A DNA stretch of 6,251 nt from Gammaproteobacteria bacterium (lineage in GTDB: Bacteria; Pseudomonadota; Gammaproteobacteria; Steroidobacterales; Steroidobacteraceae). The stretch lies in assembly GCA_030043215.1 (NCBI GenBank), contig JASHYG010000327.1, forward strand, positions 1-6,251, given 5' to 3'. The notes under the pieces are model-generated. The model was not told the origin of the DNA and searched no databases. It saw only the letters and a program-made list of their open reading frames with translations. Below, piece after piece: positions 6,235-6,251 of the stretch; positions within the stretch are counted from its first letter, which is position 1; the number at the start of each line of letters is the position of its first letter. The translations under genes and the position numbers were made by a program.

Positions 6235-6251
6235 GTCAGGCGGGACGGCCC

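Noticed and set aside
6235..6251. Possible terminator after icd
   Set aside because: Only 17 bases remain and show no more than a 3-bp GGG/CCC pairing, too little to call.
1..6251. tRNA or rRNA genes, CRISPR arrays, insertion sequences, riboswitches, toxin-antitoxin or defence genes
   Set aside because: Genes occupy almost the whole window, the two larger gaps are under 100 bases, and no repeat array, terminal inverted repeat or RNA-gene core was seen on either strand.

Overview
The window looks like core chromosome from a G+C-rich proteobacterium, most likely a gammaproteobacterium. Synonymous third positions are dominated by G and C, three of the five complete genes start with GTG, and the proteins resemble the E. 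coli-type PurB, FumC, NudL, MazG and Icd. The 3-deoxy-D-arabino-heptulosonate 7-phosphate (DAHP) synthase is the class II type, which E. coli lacks but Pseudomonas and Xanthomonas relatives carry. The lineage is an inference, because nothing in the window fixes genus or family.

Layout. The 5' part of purB (adenylosuccinate lyase) is read leftward and runs off the left edge. A 99-bp divergent promoter region follows, holding three TAYGAT hexamers exactly 11 bp apart. Rightward come fumC (class II fumarase), nudL (CoA-type Nudix hydrolase) and mazG (NTP pyrophosphohydrolase). These three are fused into one operon by two GTGA start/stop overlaps. A 91-bp gap then holds a strong 10-bp-stem hairpin and a plausible extended -10 promoter. 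After it come the class II DAHP synthase (first step of the shikimate pathway) and, 17 bp later, icd (isocitrate dehydrogenase), which ends 17 bp before the right edge. All genes except purB are complete, and no frameshifts were seen.

Function. FumC and Icd belong to the TCA cycle. PurB releases fumarate during purine synthesis, and FumC hydrates fumarate. NudL and MazG degrade CoA derivatives and surplus or damaged nucleoside triphosphates. DAHP synthase draws PEP and erythrose 4-phosphate into aromatic biosynthesis. This is ordinary central metabolism. I found no RNA gene, mobile element, CRISPR array, defence system or undescribed multi-gene system.

The points worth a second look are small. 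They are: the phased hexamers in the purB/fumC promoter region; a G-quadruplex-type motif that encodes the odd glycine tail of FumC and runs into the nudL start codon; a proline-rich insertion inside the C-terminal MazG metal motif; the mazG-aroG hairpin; and an Icd with changed coenzyme-pocket residues plus an extra segment of about 26 residues right after the last of them.
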